This document shows, piece by piece, positions 6,633 through 6,637 of a DNA stretch of 6,637 nt. The stretch is from assembly GCA_026393955.1 (NCBI GenBank), contig JAPKZE010000299.1, positions 1 through 6,637 on the forward strand, written 5' to 3'. The notes under the pieces are model-generated. The model saw only the letters and a program-made list of their open reading frames with translations. It was not told the DNA's origin and did not search any database. The DNA comes from Candidatus Aminicenantota bacterium. Its GTDB lineage: Bacteria > Acidobacteriota > Aminicenantia > Aminicenantales > Saccharicenantaceae. Made by a program: the position numbers and the translations under genes. How positions within the stretch are numbered: the stretch's first letter is position 1; the number at the start of each line of letters is the position of its first letter.

Positions 6633-6637
6633 AGGAG
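6633..6637 (+). promoter_or_regulatory. Shine-Dalgarno site of a gene starting beyond the right edge
   Basis: AGGAG ends exactly at the window edge, about 10 nt after the -10 box of the plus-strand promoter. The expected transcript leader is therefore very short (roughly 10-15 nt). Nothing of the coding region is visible. Confidence 0.5.

Noticed and set aside
1..6637. CRISPR arrays, insertion sequences, tRNA or rRNA genes, prophage or toxin-antitoxin genes
   Set aside because: No direct repeat array, terminal inverted repeats, transposase motifs or RNA gene signatures were seen on either strand. Nearly all of the window is occupied by the described coding regions.

Overview
The window is a compact, GC-rich (roughly two-thirds G+C by eye) stretch of bacterial chromosome. 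It carries one leftward (minus-strand) set of genes that looks like an intracellular glycan or glycoside utilisation operon. Codon use is strongly G/C-ending, Shine-Dalgarno sites are of the AGGA type, and the genes are tightly packed. I cannot place the organism from sequence alone. An Acidobacteriota/Aminicenantes-like or other high-GC, carbohydrate-degrading lineage is a weak guess.

In transcription order (right to left): (1) a 65-residue hydrophobic membrane protein of unknown role (6526-6329). (2) A 668-residue GH15-like six-hairpin glycosidase (6270-4264). Its start codon lies 7 nt after a perfect TATAAT with no Shine-Dalgarno, so it may be read from a leaderless mRNA. (3) An 832-residue GH38 alpha-mannosidase (4251-1753) with the full set of metal-binding and nucleophile motifs. 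(4) A 379-residue non-heme member of the uroporphyrinogen decarboxylase/methyltransferase superfamily (1756-617), whose ATG overlaps the GH38 stop codon. (5) The first 200 residues of a Gfo/Idh/MocA NAD(P)-dependent oxidoreductase (600 to the left edge), which continues outside the window. Gaps between genes 2 to 5 are -4 to 16 nt, so they very probably form one transcript.

At the right edge a clear sigma70-type promoter (TTGGCA-N18-TAGAAT) points the other way and is followed by AGGAG at the last base. A divergent plus-strand gene almost certainly starts just outside the window.

None of the four large proteins has a signal peptide. The likely picture is cytoplasmic processing of an imported mannose-containing oligosaccharide or glycoside: the two hydrolases remove sugars, the oxidoreductase acts on a released sugar or derivative, and the URO-D-like protein does an unassigned job. 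That protein keeps a His-x-Cys metal-type motif but lacks the substrate-binding arginine motif of true HemE. No transporter, regulator, mobile element, CRISPR array, tRNA or rRNA is visible. The most interesting point is the translational coupling of the URO-D-like protein to an alpha-mannosidase.
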